NCBI RefSeq assembly: GCF_041146395.1
Contig: NC_090989.1
Location: 222,178,843-222,242,842, forward strand
Reading direction: 5' to 3'
DNA length: 64,000 nucleotides
Source: Eulemur rufifrons
Taxonomy: Eukaryota; Chordata; Mammalia; Primates; Lemuridae
Both the position numbers and the translations under genes were made by a program. Position 1 is the stretch's first letter. Each line of letters opens with the position of its first letter. Shown here in pieces: positions 21,241-32,122 of this stretch. Below the pieces are notes generated by a model. It had not been told where the DNA came from. It did no database searches and saw only the letters and a list, made by a program, of their open reading frames with translations.

Positions 21241-23778
21241 ATCCATTTTTCTAAAAGTTTCTATTTATTGACTATTTCATTCAAGAGTGTTGCAATAAGT
21301 CCATTATGTGTTACCAAGGAAAATCAGGGAAAAATATGTCATATTCCACATAGTAAAAGTCCTCTGCTTTCATAAGATACTGAATCAGAACATCAATCCT
21401 ACATCTGAACAAGGTGTTAAAAAAATATCTATTGAATCAAAATCTGAATTTCATTCTTATAGTCAAAATAGTGAATCATCTGCGTCCAATAACCATATTT
21501 TGGAAGCTAAAATCTAGGTTAGATGGCATTGGATGTGAGCTAACAATTGGACAAAATATTTGAAACAGGGACCATTTTCGAAAATTCCATTTGTATAGTC
21601 AGTGTATGTGTGTTTAGTGTGTGCATGTAATGTGTGTATTTGATGTATGGGCGTGTATGAATGTAAAATGAGAATGAAATTTTTAAACTTCTTTAGTTTG
21701 ATATCTAGTCAAACATTTGTAACATTTTAAAACCTAATCATTTTCAAAACTGTAGCTAAAGCCCAATAAAATTTGGAGTCAGAGTGAGAGCAGGAGCATC
21801 CAATATTCTCTCATAAGGCAGCATAAGTACATGACCAGCTCTTCCCTGGATTTCATATCAGTTCCAGAAATGTCTTTTTTCTAAGTACACATCAGAAAAT
21901 GTAGGATCTATAAAAAGGTATGTTTAAAACTATTGTTTCAGAAAAACTGCTAAAATATGCTTTTCCTTTAAATGCCGTGTGAGTTCTTTCCCAGTTGGCG
22001 CCACGTTGGCCTGGGTAGTTCTGTGATTGCTGAGTGTATTCAATGAAGCAGTGCTTGAAAAGTAATTGAAACTTGGAGTTGATTGGGCCTGTAGCACCAG
22101 TCAGTCTACTCGAAATTACAAGCTGGACTCCTTGAAATGGAACTTGTCATGCCCAGCAAAGCTGTTGACTGCCTGTCACATCTGGGAATGCTTGGAGGAA
22201 TCAAACTAGCCTGACAGGTTAAAAAACCAAGTAACCTGGAAAATATTCTCGCGTCTTCCCCTCCCTTGTAGCATCAGAGATACTGGTGGCTGTGGGTTGT
22301 CTTCCTTGTTAGTTTCTAGGAGCATGGTGGTTATGTTTTGGGTGGCATTTTTTAAAAAGATGATGAGATACTTGACAAGTTAATGTCTTAAATAATTACA
22401 GCACTGATCATTCTCTTACTTCTCCTTTTGGAAAAAAAATTCTTCCAGTTTCCCAATTTATTTGGGGGACTGCTTTGCTTCTCTAGAGCCTTAAGCCCAT
22501 GGAGTTATGATATCCATGTGTGGCTTGAACTTGACCTTACCTACTCTTTCTGATTGACACAAAAATTATGAAGAGCTACTAAAAGTGTTGTTTTCCTAGA
22601 CTCTACTGCCTAATAAAAACTAGGTCTTTCTCTTTTAAAAGGTGAATAAAAATAAAACCTGGTTTCTTTTCAAAGAGTTAGAATTGTCCACTATACCTGG
22701 TATAAACTCACTAATTTTCTTTTTATTCAGAATTTCAGGGACCCAGTGAGTAGCATATAATTTTGTAATTTCTCTCACTGCTAAATTCAGTTTCATTTAG
22801 CTCCTGATATATTCTATTGTTTCTTATTTTAGACAACTATGACCAAAAAAAAAAAATTCTCTATTAGGCACATTTTACTCGTAGCCCCAAAATTTTATTT
22901 ACTCTTTTAGATAATAAGCTTGCTCTAATGATGAAATTTTTGAGGTTATAAATTTGACTGAGATTCACCTACCTCTAGATCCTGTTGCTTAGAAACAAAA
23001 AATCACCATGTCCTTCAAGTTTAGTAAAAAATGGCTGATTAAATGTTATCTACCGAGTATCTACCCAGTTACTTGAAATGTGAGATAAAGGGCACAAGTG
23101 ATACTAAGGGCGGGCCCAGTGTACATATATCTGCACACGCGTGTACCCAGCCACATGTGCACACACGCACAGGATCTCCCCAGGTCTTCACACAGTGCCT
23201 AGCACTTTAAAGGCTCCTAGTCATATTTTTTAAAGAGAAGAAGGAAATGAGGAGGAGAGAGAAGGGGAGGCTGAAAGCATAACCAAAGGAAAGGGAGGCT
23301 TTCTATGAGACAGGGACTAAGTATTTGAGTGATTCTTGAATGTTCCCGTTCATCTATCTGTACAGAACTTTCAAGCTAAGAGGTGTTTTCCTGCAATGGA
23401 CTGATAAGAGGGTAACAAGGAAAGAAACGTCTCTCACTGATGTTCAGAAATGAGTAGCAAAGTGACAGACTCAAAGACAGGTGCTGGACAGAAAATAATT
23501 ATATTCTACTTTGTGCAACTGTTACTGAAATTAAATTCAGAAGATTTATAATTGCTAGCTAAAAATATACACCTTTTCATGATATTTTACCATGCCAATA
23601 TTTTAGAATTTGACTCTCTTTAGCAGCTTGCTTTTATTTTATGTTCTACTTGTGGGCATCTAGGGGATTCCCTATTTAAAAAGCAATGTTTAAAGGAGCT
23701 GATGATCAATGATAAAATGCATTTGGATCATTTGACCAGTCAGTAGGTGCTCTTGCCAAAGCAATAGAGAAGAAGTTC
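21241..23778. other. Unassigned intronic DNA
   Basis: No coding signal. It holds a TG-rich patch (21602-21660), an A12 run near 22846 and a CA/GT-rich patch (23130-23170). Positions 21970-22240 look non-repetitive and are discussed as a possible conserved element. Confidence 0.4.
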
Positions 23779-23792
23779 AAGACTGTAGAGTA

Positions 23793-24082
23793 GGCTGGGT
23801 GCGGTGGTATATACCTGTGATCCTAGCACTCTGCGAAGCTGAGGCAGGAGGATGTCTTGGGGTCAGGAGTTTGAAACCAGGCTGACCAAGAGCAAGACCC
23901 CGTCTCTACTAAAAGTAGAAAAAAATTAGCCGGGTGTGGTGGTGCACACTTGTAGTCCCAGCTACTTGGGAGGCTGAGGCAGGAGGATTGCTTAAGCCTA
24001 GGAGTTTGAGGTTGCTGTGAGCTAGTCTGACACCATGGCACTCTAGCCCAGGCAACAGAGTGAGAGTCTGACAAAAAAAAAA
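23793..24082 (+). mobile_element. Alu SINE (strepsirrhine type), sense
   Basis: A dimeric Alu starts GGCTGGGTGCGGTGG and has the internal ACTAAAAGTAGAAAAAAATTAGCC linker. Its right arm ends TGGCACTCTAGCCCAGGCAACAGAGTGAG plus an A-tail. Flanking direct repeats are AAGACTGTAGAGTA (23779-23792) and AAGACTATAGAGTA (24083-24096), matching at 13/14. The right-arm ending is typical of lemur/galago Alus. Confidence 0.95.
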
Positions 24083-24096
24083 AAGACTATAGAGTA

Positions 24097-24540
24097 ACCC
24101 TGTCTCTTTCTTTATAATCAAGGTTCCTTTTACCCTTTCCTATAAATTGATGGTTTTCCAGGAAATAAGAAAAGATTAAATTCTGTACTTCAGAGAATAA
24201 AGAGAAGAATGACCAACAGGCATGATTCTTTTCCTCCCTTAGCTAGTGAGCTTTTTTTCAGGAGTCCCTTAAGTAGAGAAATGGACTACACAGAGCAAGG
24301 GAAGCGTGGCTTCAGTGACAGAGCCGTGACCCGAGAGCATGACCAGCCAGGCTCTGCTGCTGCTCACCCATTCTCCCAGCAGGTTCTGCATTTGCTTGAA
24401 ACATCGAATATGGAACCCTACCTCTGACCTCATCAAGGCTCCCATTCATCCTCCTTCTGTCCCTCCCTAGAGTCCCAATGAGGGGGGAGGCCTGCAACCG
24501 TGTGGTGTTTGAGTGCACAGCATGGGAATTCCAGTCTGTG
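24097..24540. other. Unassigned intronic DNA
   Basis: No repeat family or exon recognised. Overlapping short frames on both strands have no recognisable domain. Confidence 0.4.
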
Positions 24541-24544
24541 ACTT

Positions 24545-24705
24545 TCAATAGTTACTCTCCCTTTTTAAGTCTCTCTGTTATCTCTGCTGCAAAATAAGAA
24601 TGATAATACTGAGGGTCCTTGGGAAGATTAAGTGAGGTTTTTACACGTAAGGTGCTTAGTGGAGTGCCGGCACACCACAGCTGCTATTATTATTGTTAAG
24701 AGCTC
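24545..24705 (+). repeat. MIR SINE, sense
   Basis: CTGCAAAATAAGAATGATAATACTGAGG, GGAAGATTAAGTGAGG and GTGCTTAGTGGAGTGCCGGCACACC follow the MIR 3' half. Confidence 0.65.
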
Positions 24706-25887
24706 GCTTCTATTCCTGCCTTAGGCAGATATATTTATTTCACTTAGCAACCGTTCTCCTTAAGAGTTTATATATGTTCACTCCTTACTTCCCTAGAAGA
24801 GCTGAGCAGAAAGAGTTCAAATAAAATTAATTAGAAAATTTTCCTGCTAAGGATATGGCAATACCTAATTTATCTAATGGTCCCTTACACAGAACTCGTA
24901 GTTACCCAGAATATACACAAGAACCAGGAAATAAAAAAAAATCAATTTAAAGCGTGACATCGATATCAGACAATCCATACACTAAATGCCACACAGTCAT
25001 GGGCACTAAATGCTACAGAAACCACTTCTTCCCTGCTCAGTTTTGGTCTCATAGTCCTGCCCACTGCAGGAGGTGCAATGAATGAGAGTTGCAAGAGCAG
25101 TTAGACCATAGACATGGGAAATTATAAAGAGCAGACACGTGAACTCTCAATGTTAGCAGTCTCTAAATAAGCCCGAATAGCCTCCTGTCTCCAACAGTCA
25201 GTGAGAACATTACTAAGTCACGCCAAAAGAAAATAATGGGTTTTCATTCTATTTAATGTTATCTAACAAGACAGATGTGTCTATTCCATTTTAGAAAAGT
25301 TTCCATCCCAGAGGATTAACTTGTTTTTATTTGGCATGAAGGGATAATCCATACTTAACTAGAAAATTTACTTCCATGGAATACTTTATTCTTTAATATC
25401 TCTAAATAAAATACGCATCATTGTATAACTACAATCACTATGGTGGGGAGATGTGGACCAAAAATGCTAGCATTTCACTGAAGTGGTAGCTGTGAGTTGG
25501 ACATTTTCCTGAGGGTTCTTCATGGGAAAGGCATCGCTGGTTGAAATGAACAACCTACAATCTGAGAGGATCACACAAAGATTGTACCAGAGTTACTTTC
25601 TCGAACAACGTTTAGTATATGTAGCATCTTTAACATTGCCTAGTCATGTGACTCACGAAACCACTGTATGCACATACATGTGTGCACCCCCACATGTCTT
25701 CTTATTGCTGGGATAGGCAAATGGATGTGTGTAAAACCTCCCTCAGGTTTTCTTCTCCAAAATGGGCAATTGGGAGAGAGGTTCTGTTTTCTTCATCTTC
25801 TATATATACACATGGCTCTGTGGCACTTATAATCTAAAAAGCTGTTGACAGCCTCTGAGTTTTGCCATCTGCCTTTCCTCACTTTTC
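24706..25887. other. Unassigned intronic DNA
   Basis: AT-leaning and without a recognised repeat or exon. Confidence 0.4.
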
Positions 25888-26345
25888 AGAATTTCCCCCA
25901 GGCTGCTTTTGGGATCTTGTTCATAAATTCTTTACCCTAAGCCAATGGCCAGAAGAGTTTTCCCTATATTTTTTCCTAAAATTTTTAAGGTTTTCAGTCT
26001 TACATTTAAGTCTTTAATCCATTTTGAGTTAAATTTTGTATATTGTGAGAGAGAGGGATCCAGTTTCATTCTTCTGCGTGTGGCTAACCAATTTTCCCAG
26101 CATAATTTATTGAATAGGGCTTCCCTTCTGCAGTGTATGTCTTTGTCTGCTTTATCAAAAATCAGTTGGTTGTGGGTAGATGGCTTTATTTCTGGCTTCT
26201 CTATTCTGTTCCATTGGTCTATATGTCTGCCTTTGTACCAGTACCATGCTTTGGTTACTGCAGCCTTGTAGTGTAATTTGAAGTCAGATGATATGATGCC
26301 TCCAGATTTGCTCTTTTTGCTTAGAATTGCTTTGGCTATTCGGGC

Positions 26346-26371
26346 TTTTTTTTTTTTTTTTTTTTTTTTTT
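26346..26371. repeat. T26 homopolymer within L1 ORF2
   Basis: An uninterrupted 26-base T-run (A-run on the element's sense strand). It sits where other L1s encode [12 protein letters not shown], so it is an expansion of an internal oligo-A, not an insertion tail. Confidence 0.85.
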
Positions 26372-27412
26372 GGTTTCGTATAAAGTTTAGGATTGCTCTT
26401 TCTAGATCTGCGAAAAATGACACTGGTATTTTGATGGGAATTGTATTAAATCTTTAAATCACTTTGGGTAGTATGGACATTTTAACAATGTTGATTCTTC
26501 CAATACATGAACATGAGAGGTTTTTCCATTTGTTTGTGTCACCTGTGATTTCTCTCATCAGTGTTTTGTACTCTCCTTGTAGAGATCTTTCACCTCCTTC
26601 GTTAAGCATATCCCTAGGCATTTTATTCTCTTTACAGCTATTGTACATGGTATTGAGTTCTTAAATTGACTTTCAGCTTAACTGTTATTAGTGTATAGAA
26701 ATGTTACCCATTTGTCTACATTAGTTTTGTAACCTGAGACCCCAAGAGCAAATACTGCAACAACAAAACTAAGTAAATGGGACTTAATTAAACTAAAAAG
26801 TTTCTGCACAGAAAAGGAAAAAATCAACACAGTAAATAGACAACCTAGAGAATGGCAGAAAATATTCACAAACTATACATCTGACAAAAGGCTAATATCC
26901 AGAATCTACAAAGCAGTCAAACAAATCAGCAAGAATAAAACAACCCCATCAAAAAGTTGGTGAAATACATGAATAGATTTTTTTCAAAAGAAAATAGACG
27001 AATGGCCAAAAAAAACATATGAAAATATGCTCAACATCACTAATCATCAGGGAAATACAAATCAAAACCCCAGGGAGATACCACCTTACCCCTGTCAGAA
27101 TGGTCATCATTAAAGAGTCAAAAGCAATAGATATTGGCGTGAATGCAGAGAGAAAGGAAGCTTATACATTGTTGGTGGGAATGTGCACTAGTACAACTTC
27201 TATGGAAAACAGTATGGAGATTCCTCAAAGAACTAAAAGTAGACCTACCATTCAATCCAGCAATCCTACTTCTGGGTAGTGGGAAAAGAAGTCATTTTAC
27301 AAAAAAAAGACACCAGCACCTAAATGTTTATCACAGCACAATACACAATTGCAAAGGTATGGGATCAACTTAAGTGTCCATCAACTGAGGCGTGGATAAA
27401 CAAAATGTGATA

Positions 27413-27433
27413 CACACACACACACACACACAC
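27413..27433. repeat. (CA)n microsatellite in the L1 3' region
   Basis: A CA run follows GTGATA in the sense L1 arm, a common expansion site of L1 3' ends. Confidence 0.85.
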
Positions 27434-27959
27434 TCACCGTGCAGTACTATTCAGCCATAAAAAGGAATGAAATAATGTCTTTCATAGCAACTAGGATGAA
27501 CTGGAGACATTACCCTAAGGGAAGTATCTCAGGAAAGGACAAATACCCCATGTTCTCACTTATAAGTGGAAGCTAAATGAGGGATATATATGGTCATAAA
27601 GTGGCATAACAGACATTGAAAACTAAAAAGGGGGGTGTGAAGGGGTGAGGGATAAAAATCTACCTATCAGATACAATTTACACTATTCTAATGGTGGGTA
27701 CACTGAAAGCCCTGATTTCGGCATTATACAATTAATCCATGTAACAAAAAACACTTGTACCCCCTAAATCTATTGAATAAAAAAAAGAATCTCCCCCAAC
27801 CTGCAGCATAGCTCTATTGAAAGGCATTTTAACAAAGAGCACATTCTTTTTGATCACCAGTGCAGAAGCAAGATTTCTAGGACATGTGGGCAGTAATGAC
27901 TCCAGTCATTTTGGTTCCACTGCAGGGTAGAGCACTGTCTTAGTCACCCTCCTATCTTC

Positions 27960-28325
27960 CAGGGTCCTGCCCTGGGCCTACACTCAACCTTGGAGTCAAA
28001 CAGGATGGAAGTTCTAGATAAACCCATCACTTCCCCCCAAATCATCCTGGCTTCCCTGTTTCTGAGAGCAGCCCCACGCTCCCAGCACTGTGGCCCAAGA
28101 ACTTGGCATCCTCTTTGGTTCCTCCCTGCTCTTCATCCCTGTAAGTCAACCCACCTTGTGATTCTTCTTGCAGGCCCTCACACAGCACCCGCCTCTCCAT
28201 CCCACGCCACCCCTAATCCAGGCCCTTATCATCTCATCCCAAGCCTAGTGCAACAGCTTGAAGCTGGGCCCCACCTCCAATCCGCTCCCCAAGATCAAGT
28301 TGCCACTAGCAGCATGTGACTTTAG
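27960..28325 (+). repeat. LINE/L2, sense
   Basis: ACTTGGCATCCTCTTTGGTTCC, CCTGCTCTTCATCCCTGTAAGTC, and CAGGCCCTTATCATCTCATCCC are L2 ORF2 phrases. L2 resumes at about 28530 after a MIR. Confidence 0.75.
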
Positions 28326-28339
28326 CAAGGTAGCCTAGA

Positions 28340-28525
28340 GAGACGCTATGAGCGTGGGTTAAAGCTGGACAGATCTGAGGTCAGACCTTGACTCTGTCAT
28401 TGATCAGCTCAGTGATTTCAGGTAGCTATTTAATAATTCAATCTCTGGGCCTCATGGAGTTGATGTGAGGATTAACAAGGTAACACATATAAAGTGCTTG
28501 GCACAAGGCCTGGTATGTAATGGAT
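28340..28525 (+). repeat. MIR SINE, sense, nested in L2
   Basis: GACTCTGTCATTGATCAGC, CTGGGCCTCATGGAG, TGTGAGGATTAACAAGGTAAC and AAAGTGCTTGGCACAAGGCCTGG show MIR order. Confidence 0.75.
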
Positions 28526-28529
28526 CACA

Positions 28530-28980
28530 TCCAAATTCCTTAACATGGACGATCATCTACAGTTTGTCCCCAACCTTCCTTTCTCACCTTACTGTATAAG
28601 TTGCTTTTCCTTTACTCAACCCTCCAGCAAACCGAGTGTTTGCACATAATTTTTTTAGTGTTCACTTTTCTCTTATTTTGTCTTGTCATTTTCTTCATCC
28701 TGCTCCCCACCCACCACCAGCTCCCTGATGGAAATTCTAACACAGTCCCCAAGGTCCACAGCCAACCTTGGTCTTCTCCATGAAGTCTTCTATGTTTACC
28801 CCAGCCACAAATGACTTTTATCTCCTTAGCCCTTAAATTATTTTTCTAGCTGGAATTTGATTGTCACTTTTTTCGCAGCTTCTTGATTTTGACAATTATT
28901 TGAATCTCTATTTCTCCCCCAAATCAGTTTTTAGGCTGCTTAAGAGTAAAGGTTGTGTTTGGCCACTGCTGAATACACAT
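28530..28980 (+). repeat. LINE/L2 continuation, sense
   Basis: CCAAATTCCTTAACATGGACGATC, CAGCCAACCTTGGTCTTCTCCATGAAG and GCTGCTTAAGAGTAAAGGTTGTG continue the L2 interrupted at 28325. Confidence 0.6.
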
Positions 28981-29234
28981 GGGGACTTACATGGACTGCT
29001 TGTCATTTAGCCGGGCTTTAACTGTGAGAAAGAAACAAAATGAACTACATCTCTTCCCTCTTTCCCTTCAATTACTCAACTCCTGGTCTTTTTGTGACCA
29101 CCGAATCTCTTGGAACCAATGAGTGCTGCTCCTTGGGATGTATGTTTTCTGTATATAAGTTCTATACTTTCTCTTTATACATCTTGCTGCAGACTTTGTG
29201 TCACATCAAAACTCACCCTCTTTTACCGTGTAAT

Positions 29235-29480
29235 TCAGTAACGATAATAATGCTAGCACACGTGTTAAGGCTGTGCCAAGTACTTAATGTGCATTAACTC
29301 ACAACTTTCAACAGAAAACAATTAGAATGGGAACTATTATTATTTCCATTGTCCAGATGAAGAAATAGAGGTTTTGAGATGGCAGAGAACTTACCCGAGG
29401 GCAAGTATAGCTGCTAAGAGGAAGAACAGAGCCTCCCACACCAGCAGCCTGACTCCAGAAGCTGCCTGCTTCAGAACTCC
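29235..29480 (-). repeat. MIR SINE, antisense
   Basis: GTGCCAAGTACTTAATGTGCATTAACTCAC, TTCCATTGTCCAGATGAAGAAATAGAGG and GCCTCCCACACCAGCAGCCTGACTCC follow antisense MIR. Confidence 0.65.
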
Positions 29481-29489
29481 ACTGTTATG

Positions 29490-29660
29490 CAGAGAATCAA
29501 ACTTGAACAAGAGGCAAGGATAGGAGCTAGATAGCTGCTTACTGGGGCTACTGTAGTCATCTAGGAGACAGGATGGTAGCTTAGACCTGGGGATGCTGAG
29601 CAGTGGTCAAGTTCTGGATTTGATGTAAGAGAGAAGCCAGCAGAATTTGCTGAGGAACCC
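29490..29660 (-). repeat. LINE/L2, antisense, short
   Basis: GGGGCTACTGTAGTCATCTAGGAGACAGGATGGTAGCTTAGACC and AGTTCTGGATTTGATG are antisense L2 phrases. Confidence 0.6.
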
Positions 29661-31240
29661 TGTACCATTAATGATATTAACTATTGATAATGATAATTAT
29701 ACTGACAAATATTCTTCTCGAAACTTCCTAACAAGTTGCCAGAGAGGTCCACTTAACTTCTTACCTGCGACATGGAACAGTAAAGGCAATCCTAGAAGAG
29801 ACAGAGAGAAAAGTTTGCTCCTCTGGGGAGAAAAGCTGTCACTCCTAAACAGTCATTCTCAATAAAAAGTTAATAATCGTAAAATCTTAGCCTGCAATTT
29901 TTATGCAAAAGAGTTTTGACCCTGGAGAAGTCAGCAACTATGACTTGTGCAATGGGCAACAATGAGAGTAAACTCAACTGTTCAGTGGTAGAGTGCAGGG
30001 TTGTGCATCAGTATTGGCCCAAGGAAGAGAGAGGGATTACTTGGGTTTAGAGAGAAACAACAGAACTGATAAACTGAACTGTTCTTTCTTTGAATCAATT
30101 CCATCTGAGCGTGAAAGAATAGAAAACTTTTCAAAATAAAGTTCATTGTAGGTTAGGATAATGTGACAGTCTGTAGGCCCTAGAATAGTCCCTTTTACCA
30201 TTTAACAAATGTCATGTTCTTCCATTGTCAGGTCAGAAAATGCAGTTCCGTGTGAAGACTTGTATTCTCCTACCAGTTTTAGTTTTATTTTGTCAAGCTG
30301 ATTTACGGGGTAAACCTACCAGGGCTGCTTTTTGTTTCCCTTTGTGTTTCCATTCTTGTCATATGACAAAGGACGCTGCTAGTTTCTTATTCTTCTCTAG
30401 TGGCCCTAGAAAAAAGCCATGGAGAGAGCACAAATGGAAATTGAAAACTGCAGAAAGGAAAGGAAAAAAGGCAGCATCTCCAGGCTCGGCATTGTGTACG
30501 TAAACAAGGGGTTTTCTCTGCCCGTGGGACAGAGGGCCTGGCACACAGGAGCAAGGACAAAAGAGAAGCCCCTGGCAGGCATGCCAACTTCAGGGCAGGG
30601 TGGATTTGATTTCTAGGAAATGGTCTTTGTGATTTTCTCCTTTATTTGCCATTGTTTAAGACAATAATCATCATATTAAAATGTAATCTTCCATCTTTGT
30701 TTACAAATGCTTTCAAGTATATTAAATAAATAAAATTTAGGATTATCTTGGGTCAGACACAAACTCTAGAATGTTCTGCCATTGGCACAGCAGGTCCTTC
30801 AAAAGCTGGTTTGCTCACACATCCACAAAGCAGCCCAGAAGCTATTGTTTCTCTATCCTCTCTCAGGCTAGGAATTTATTTTACTACTGGCTCTTATGAC
30901 CACATGGGGATGTTCTTAACCAAATGGAAATATCTGTTTTGCTTATGACTAGCCTGAAAAGCCGCAAACAAAGTGAGTCCTAACCCTTTGGGAGGTGACT
31001 GCCCCAAGACAGCACTGAGCCCGTCCTGTCTTTGCTAGTAAGACTAGGGGGGTGGATATTAGGAGCAAACCTGACTAGTCTCTGGGTGGAAAATAACAGA
31101 GAGACACAGGCACCAGAATTCAGACGTTGGGCAACTACGACTCCTGCCTTGCCCTACCTGAACCTAATCGGGACTGTTCAGTACCAAATACATTTCCCAT
31201 CTGAAAAGTACCGGCCAGATTTGGACTGAGAATGGAAGGT
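29661..31240. other. Unassigned intronic DNA
   Basis: No repeat recognised. A 92-codon frame at 30225-30503 begins with a hydrophobic stretch (see findings) but has no family support. Confidence 0.4.
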
Positions 31241-31244
31241 TCAT

Positions 31245-31370
31245 TCCACAAATGTTCATTGAGCACCCACAAGATGCCAACCACACTACTATGTAACAGG
31301 GATATGGGAATGCAAGAGGTGTCCTAGCCCTCCAAGAATCAGAGGCTACTAAAGGATGCAGACAAGCAAT
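31245..31370. repeat. Ancient interspersed repeat, unnamed
   Basis: TTCATTCCACAAATGTTCATTGAGCACCCACAAGATGCC is a familiar mammalian repeat phrase (usually ATTTATTGAGCACCTACTATGTGCC). The same family seems to start the long L2 at 16070. Confidence 0.55.
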
Positions 31371-31374
31371 AGGA

Positions 31375-31615
31375 TAACAGGCCCTTGAGCCAGGTCGTAT
31401 GGGCTCAAATGCACCTTAGGCTTTCCTAATCGTGTGGTTTTCCATGTGGTATCTAAGCTCTCTGGCCTCAAGGTCATCAGCTATGAAATAGGAATAACAA
31501 CAATAACTAGAAAAAAGATTTTTGTGGAATTGTCATGTTTGCAAAGTGCTTACACGGTATTTGGCACACTGTAAGTACTCACTAAGTGACCATTAGTAAT
31601 ATTGTTGTTACCAAT
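31375..31615 (+). repeat. MIR SINE, sense
   Basis: GGGCTCAAATGCACCTTAGGC, GCTATGAAATAGGAATAACAAC and TTGGCACACTGTAAGTACTCACTAAGTG occur in MIR order. Confidence 0.6.
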
Positions 31616-31884
31616 GTTGGCATTGTTTATGCTGTGATAGAGGTATATTCACATAGTTCAGAGAAGGCACAAGAGGCCAGGCACCTAACCCAGGCAAAGA
31701 ACGATTAGAACCAGGATGAGCATGCAGGTGATGGCACTTGAACTGTGCCTCAGAGAACAAGGAGCACATAGCCAGCCAGAACTTTAGGAAAAAGACCAAC
31801 CAGCAGAGAGAACAGACGTGGCAAAGCCACCACAATGGGAGAGAGCATGCCCAGGAAATTTGCCAAGGACAGAAAATAGAAAGG

Positions 31885-32122
31885 GAGTTAACAATGACTG
31901 AGCCCATGCTAGACACTAGAAACTGTGCTGTATGATTTAAAAAGATGATCTCACACAAAGTTTTGCAATAATCCTGAGACAAAGAATTATCCCTGTTTCA
32001 CAAAGGAAGAAATCAAAGCTCAGAGAGGTAGGTGGCCTAAAGTTACACATCTAGTAAATGGCATGATTCGCTTCTGAGTCTGTTTGATTTCAAAGTCCAT
32101 GCTCTGTACAGTCTGTCCTCTC
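31885..32122 (-). repeat. MIR SINE, antisense
   Basis: GACTGAGCCCATGCTAGACACTAG, CCTGTTTCACAAAGGAAGAAATCAAAGCTCAGAGAGG and TTACACATCTAGTAAATGGCATGATTCG match antisense MIR well. Confidence 0.75.

Larger units (their letters stand above)
25888..27804 (+). mobile_element. L1 insertion with 5' inversion and 19-bp TSD
   Basis: Direct repeats at 25888-25906 and 27786-27804 agree at 16/19 (AGAATTTCCCCCAGGCTGC against AGAATCTCCCCCAACCTGC). Positions 25907-26738 are antisense ORF2, from about the SGYKTNV motif of the reverse-transcriptase region back to the [13 protein letters not shown] segment. Positions 26739-27785 are sense ORF2, starting again at [20 protein letters not shown], through the 3' UTR to an AATAAAAAAAA tail. 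The halves meet at nearly the same ORF2 point, overlapping by a few codons. Both carry stops, so it is older than the 56.5-kb copy. Confidence 0.9.

Noticed and set aside
23823..24121. Minus-strand open frames over the Alu at 23.8 kb
   Set aside because: Antisense Alu translations (the LLPGLECHG and SASQVAGTTS type) are a well-known artefact.
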